From assembly GCF_014653275.1 (NCBI RefSeq), contig NZ_BNAL01000020.1, positions 1 to 58,791 on the forward strand: a stretch of DNA of 58,791 nucleotides, given 5' to 3'. A program made the translations under genes and the position numbers. The stretch's first letter is position 1; each line of letters begins with the position of its first letter. Below, one piece after another: positions 56,515 to 58,791 of the stretch. The notes beneath the pieces were generated by a model, which saw nothing but the letters and a program-made list of their open reading frames with translations, did no database searches and was not told the DNA's origin. The stretch is from Deinococcus piscis. Lineage in GTDB: Bacteria; Deinococcota; Deinococci; Deinococcales; Deinococcaceae.

Positions 56515-56560
56515 CAGCGGCGCGGCACGGGCAAAACAGGCCCGTCCGCTGCCCAGTCTA
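56515..56560 (-). promoter_or_regulatory. queF promoter and structured leader
   Basis: On the minus strand TAGACT (56555-56560) is followed by CAGCGG (56546-56551), ACGGGC (56540-56545), GCCCGT (56527-56532) and CCGCTG (56515-56520), a nested two-stem hairpin ahead of the queF ribosome site. It does not match the preQ1-I motif as I know it. Confidence 0.35.
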
Positions 56561-56620
56561 CGGGAAAAGGGAAGGCCGTCCGTGTGCTCTGTCTGCTTCC
56601 TGCCGCCCTTGCTCCACACA

Positions 56621-56653
56621 AAAAAGCCGGGCCGCAGTTGGCTTCCCGGCTTT
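56621..56653 (-). terminator. Terminator of the small hydrophilic gene at 56.7 kb
   Basis: AAAGCCGGG (56623-56631) pairs perfectly with CCCGGCTTT (56645-56653). On the minus strand a T-run follows (56621-56625). It lies about 30 bases after the stop at 56684. Confidence 0.85.
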
Positions 56654-56683
56654 GGTAGAGACGCGGATGTACGGGGCAGGCGC

Positions 56684-56869
56684 TCAGAGCGCGGTGGGGT
56701 CGGGGAACTCCTGGGCTTTTTCGGCCTGGTCGTGTTCGTTGTTCTTGAGCAGCTCGGCAGAACCGGCTTCACCAATCTTGGGGGCAGCGGGCTGGGCTTC
56801 GCTGTCGGGGCGACCAGTGGTCTGGTCCAGGTTATCGGCAGTGGTGGAACGGTCTCCAGGATCAGTCAT
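56684..56869 (-). CDS. Small acidic hydrophilic protein
   Basis: The 61 residues are rich in Asp, Glu, Ala, Pro and Thr with one aromatic residue (Phe) and no hydrophobic segment, so the chain is probably disordered. I recognise no family. CACAGT lies 6 nt before ATG 56869, and a strong terminator follows, which supports transcription. It resembles the protein at 38388-38597 in start (MTD) and composition, but not in alignable sequence. Confidence 0.6.
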   Translation of the reverse strand: MTDPGDRSTTADNLDQTTGRPDSEAQPAAPKIGEAGSAELLKNNEHDQAEKAQEFPDPTAL

Positions 56870-56966
56870 GCCCTTACTGTGGCGTCTGGCCGTCCCTGCC
56901 GGGTGAAGCAGGATTTAGGGCACCTATAGGCACTGGTGCTCTGAGCTGTTCTCTAGGCCCTGCTGC

Positions 56967-58055
56967 TCAGTCAGCCTGAAGGCCGGTGGCCTCGGCCACA
57001 CTGCTCAGGCCCTCGCGGCGCAGCAGGTCGGCTAGGCCCCGGTTGATTTCGGCAGGCAGACTGGGGCCGCCGTAAATCAGCCCCGAGTACACTTCCACCA
57101 GGCTTGCACCCGCCAGAATCTTCTCGAAGGCGTCCTCGGCACTGAAAATCCCGCCCACGCCCACAATCGGCACCCGGCCCCGCATCTGCTGGTAAGCCAG
57201 GCGCACCAGCTCGGTGGAGCGCTCCCGCAGCGGCTTTCCGCTCAGGCCGCCCGCCTCGCCCTGGTGTGTGCTGCGGAGCCCCTCGCGGCTTAGGGTAGTG
57301 TTGGAGACGATGAGGCCACCCGCCCCAGCGTCCAGCACGGCATTTACGCTTGCTTCGAAATCAGCGGGGTGGAGGTCGGGGGCCAGTTTGACCAGCACGG
57401 GCAGGCGGCGGGCGGTGCGCACGCGCTGGCGCTCGGCTTCGTCCATCACTTCAGCGACCAGGGCGCGCAGGTCTCCTGCTGCTTGTAGGGCGCGCAGGCC
57501 CGGCGTGTTGGGGCTGCTCACGTTCACCACAAAAGCGTCGGCCACCAGGTACAGCGCCGCCACGCAGCGGCGGTAGTCGGCGGCGGCGTCCTCGTTGGGG
57601 GTCACCTTGTTCTTGCCGATGTTGACCCACACCGGGCACAGACGCGGCCCTTCCAGGTGCCGGCGCATGGCGTCCGTGCCCGCGTTATTAAAGCCCATGC
57701 GGTTGATCAGGGCGCTGTCTTCGGGGAGGCGGAACAGCCGGGGCCGCTCATTGCCCGCCTGCGCCTGGGGCGTGACCGTTCCGACCTCTACGAAGCCAAA
57801 CCCCATCGCCCCGAATGCGGGCACCGCTTCGGCATTCTTGTCCAGGCCCGCTGCCAAGCCCAGCGGCGAGGCGAACTCGCGGCCCCAGAGGGTCTGGCGC
57901 AGCTCTGGTGTGCGGGGCAACGCTGCTGAGCGCAGCACTCCTGGCAGCCCCGGCACCTGCCCAGTCAGGCCAAGTCCCCGGATGGTCAGGTGATGAATGT
58001 CTTCCGGGTCGAACCGGAACAGCTGGGGCTTTATCAGGTCGCGGTACAGGTGCAT
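56967..58055 (-). CDS. pyrD: Dihydroorotate dehydrogenase (quinone), class 2
   Basis: Oxidises dihydroorotate to orotate at the membrane with a quinone acceptor. It has 362 residues. The N-terminal amphipathic extension (about 1-45) is the class 2 membrane anchor. FMN-site GLAAGLDKNAEA lies at 66-77, and catalytic Ser181 in NVSSPNTPGLR. TACACT lies about 10 nt before ATG 58055, longer than the usual 5-8. A copy of the lon-type palindrome lies upstream. Confidence 0.95.
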   Translation of the reverse strand: MHLYRDLIKPQLFRFDPEDIHHLTIRGLGLTGQVPGLPGVLRSAALPRTPELRQTLWGREFASPLGLAAGLDKNAEAVPAFGAMGFGFVEVGTVTPQAQAGNERPRLFRLPEDSALINRMGFNNAGTDAMRRHLEGPRLCPVWVNIGKNKVTPNEDAAADYRRCVAALYLVADAFVVNVSSPNTPGLRALQAAGDLRALVAEVMDEAERQRVRTARRLPVLVKLAPDLHPADFEASVNAVLDAGAGGLIVSNTTLSREGLRSTHQGEAGGLSGKPLRERSTELVRLAYQQMRGRVPIVGVGGIFSAEDAFEKILAGASLVEVYSGLIYGGPSLPAEINRGLADLLRREGLSSVAEATGLQAD

Positions 58056-58088
58056 GTCGGGGGGTAGTGTAGCGCCTGGGATTCGGCG

Positions 58089-58103
58089 TACAGCGGCGCT
58101 ACA
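58089..58103. promoter_or_regulatory. Second copy of TACAGCGGCGCT motif, upstream of pyrD
   Basis: TACAGCGGCGCTACA shares its first 12 bases with the palindrome before lon (8174-8188); arms match at 5 of 7 positions. It lies 34 nt before the pyrD start. Confidence 0.3.
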
Positions 58104-58121
58104 CGGCGCAGGCAGCGGCGC

Positions 58122-58725
58122 TCAGGGCTTGGTCTGGGGTGCAGGCTGAGCGGTGGGCGCGGTAAAGACCGGGCCGCTGTACACCGGCCTGAAGCTGAAG
58201 ACGCCGGGGCTGGCTGGGTCTACCGTCACTTCTACTGCGCCCACTTCGCTTTCGCCCATCACCTGCAAGCGGGTGACATTCTTCAGCTGCGGACTGGCGG
58301 CGGTCTGGCCGGGGAAGGTGTTGGCACCGGCTTCGGTCAGTGGGCGGTCAATGACCAGGGTGTGCGAGTCGCCCTGAATCAGCAGCACCGGCTTGCCGTA
58401 AGCTTTGGCCTCGGCGGCCAGGACATTGACCGTGTCGCGCAGGCCGCTGTCGGTGAGCAGCACGGGCGCGCCGTAAAACAGGTCCGCCTGGTAGGCGATG
58501 ACCACAGCGGGCGCGTTGCTGGCCCGCGCCTGAGCAAAAGTGTCCCGAATCCACGCGACGTTGGCGCTGTTGCGGGCAAAGTGCTCGGCAGCGCTCTGCG
58601 CGGTGCGCTCCAGGCCGTTGTTGCTCCCTACTGCATGCACGGTGGCAAACACCACGCCCTCATGCGTCCAGCGGCTGTTTTCGGGCAGTTCGGGCTGACG
58701 CGTGAGCGTGAGGGGACGCTGCCCG
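58122..58725 (-). pseudogene. Metallophosphoesterase-like protein, 5' end cut by IS
   Basis: The reading frame from 58725 begins in mid-protein (GQRPLTLTRQ...) and runs to a proper stop at 58122, about 200 residues. The stretch THEGVVFATVHAVGSNNGLE and the following RNSANVAWIRDTFAQARA resemble the C-terminal half of secreted calcineurin-like phosphoesterases, from memory. The frame meets an in-frame TGA inside the IS end, and no start exists upstream except GTG 58655. The N-terminal metal-binding half is missing, so the remnant is probably inactive. Confidence 0.65.
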
Positions 58726-58791
58726 CTCAGTAGGTGACAACTTCACTTCCAGCCCCTCCTGGTGGGCAAAAAGGCTGGGTCAGCAGGTCTA
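58726..58791. mobile_element. IS terminus (right edge of window)
   Basis: Begins with CTCAGTA at 58726-58732. Its reverse complement matches bases 1-66 at 44 of 66 positions with no gaps, including the 11-base block at 58752-58762. The IS body extends to the right of the window. Confidence 0.7.

Overview
The window is 58.8 kb of high-GC bacterial chromosome. Gene content and promoter style point to Deinococcus: a DrRRA-type response regulator beside RNase J, the lon-clpX-clpP cluster, a coproheme decarboxylase, a polyphosphate glucokinase and a queFDEC operon. About twenty genes have a TANNNT -10 element 5-8 nt before the start codon, which is the leaderless-mRNA arrangement known from Deinococcus. 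No rRNA, tRNA, CRISPR array, prophage or defence island was seen, so most of the window is ordinary core chromosome.

Both ends are the termini of an insertion sequence. Bases 1-66 and the reverse complement of bases 58726-58791 match at 44 of 66 positions without gaps. The IS bodies lie outside the window. The right copy cuts a metallophosphoesterase-like gene.

Layout: mfd; an alanine/glycine-type Na+ symporter behind a 500-base leader with a strong hairpin; lon, clpX and clpP (minus); a 3-hydroxyacyl-CoA dehydrogenase; RNase J divergent from drRRA (10-14 kb). Next come a two-pass membrane protein, an M16C metalloprotease, a lipoprotein, pyrF and hslO (14-21 kb). Two tandem family-5 solute-binding lipoproteins without permease genes follow, each behind a long, comparatively AT-rich leader (21-25 kb). 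Then chdC/hemQ, a VOC protein, an AI-2E-family permease, ndk, a small membrane protein, an ornithine-cyclodeaminase homologue with an MHS transporter, a nitroreductase, an aldo/keto reductase, an Asp-rich secreted protein, a lone type III polyketide synthase, a DUF1844 protein and dtd (25-36 kb).

The second half holds two secreted TPR proteins, a hydrophilic small protein, a haem-binding protein, a P1B-4 metal ATPase with a Fur-like box, an operon of ppgK, cutC and an amidohydrolase, rpmI-rplT with a clear sigma-70 promoter, a CDF transporter, a JAMM protein divergent from ftsK, a TetR regulator with a secreted protein, truB, khpA-rimM-trmD, queF-queD-queE-queC, a second hydrophilic small protein, pyrD and the truncated terminal gene.

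Several blocks form working units: proteolysis (Lon, ClpXP), pyrimidine synthesis (PyrF, PyrD), queuosine precursor synthesis (QueC, D, E, F), tRNA modification and ribosome maturation (TruB, RimM, TrmD, Dtd), and DNA repair and stress control (Mfd, DrRRA, Hsp33). The most unusual local feature is a palindromic repeat inserted in frame at the 5' end of queE, with a related copy between queE and queC.
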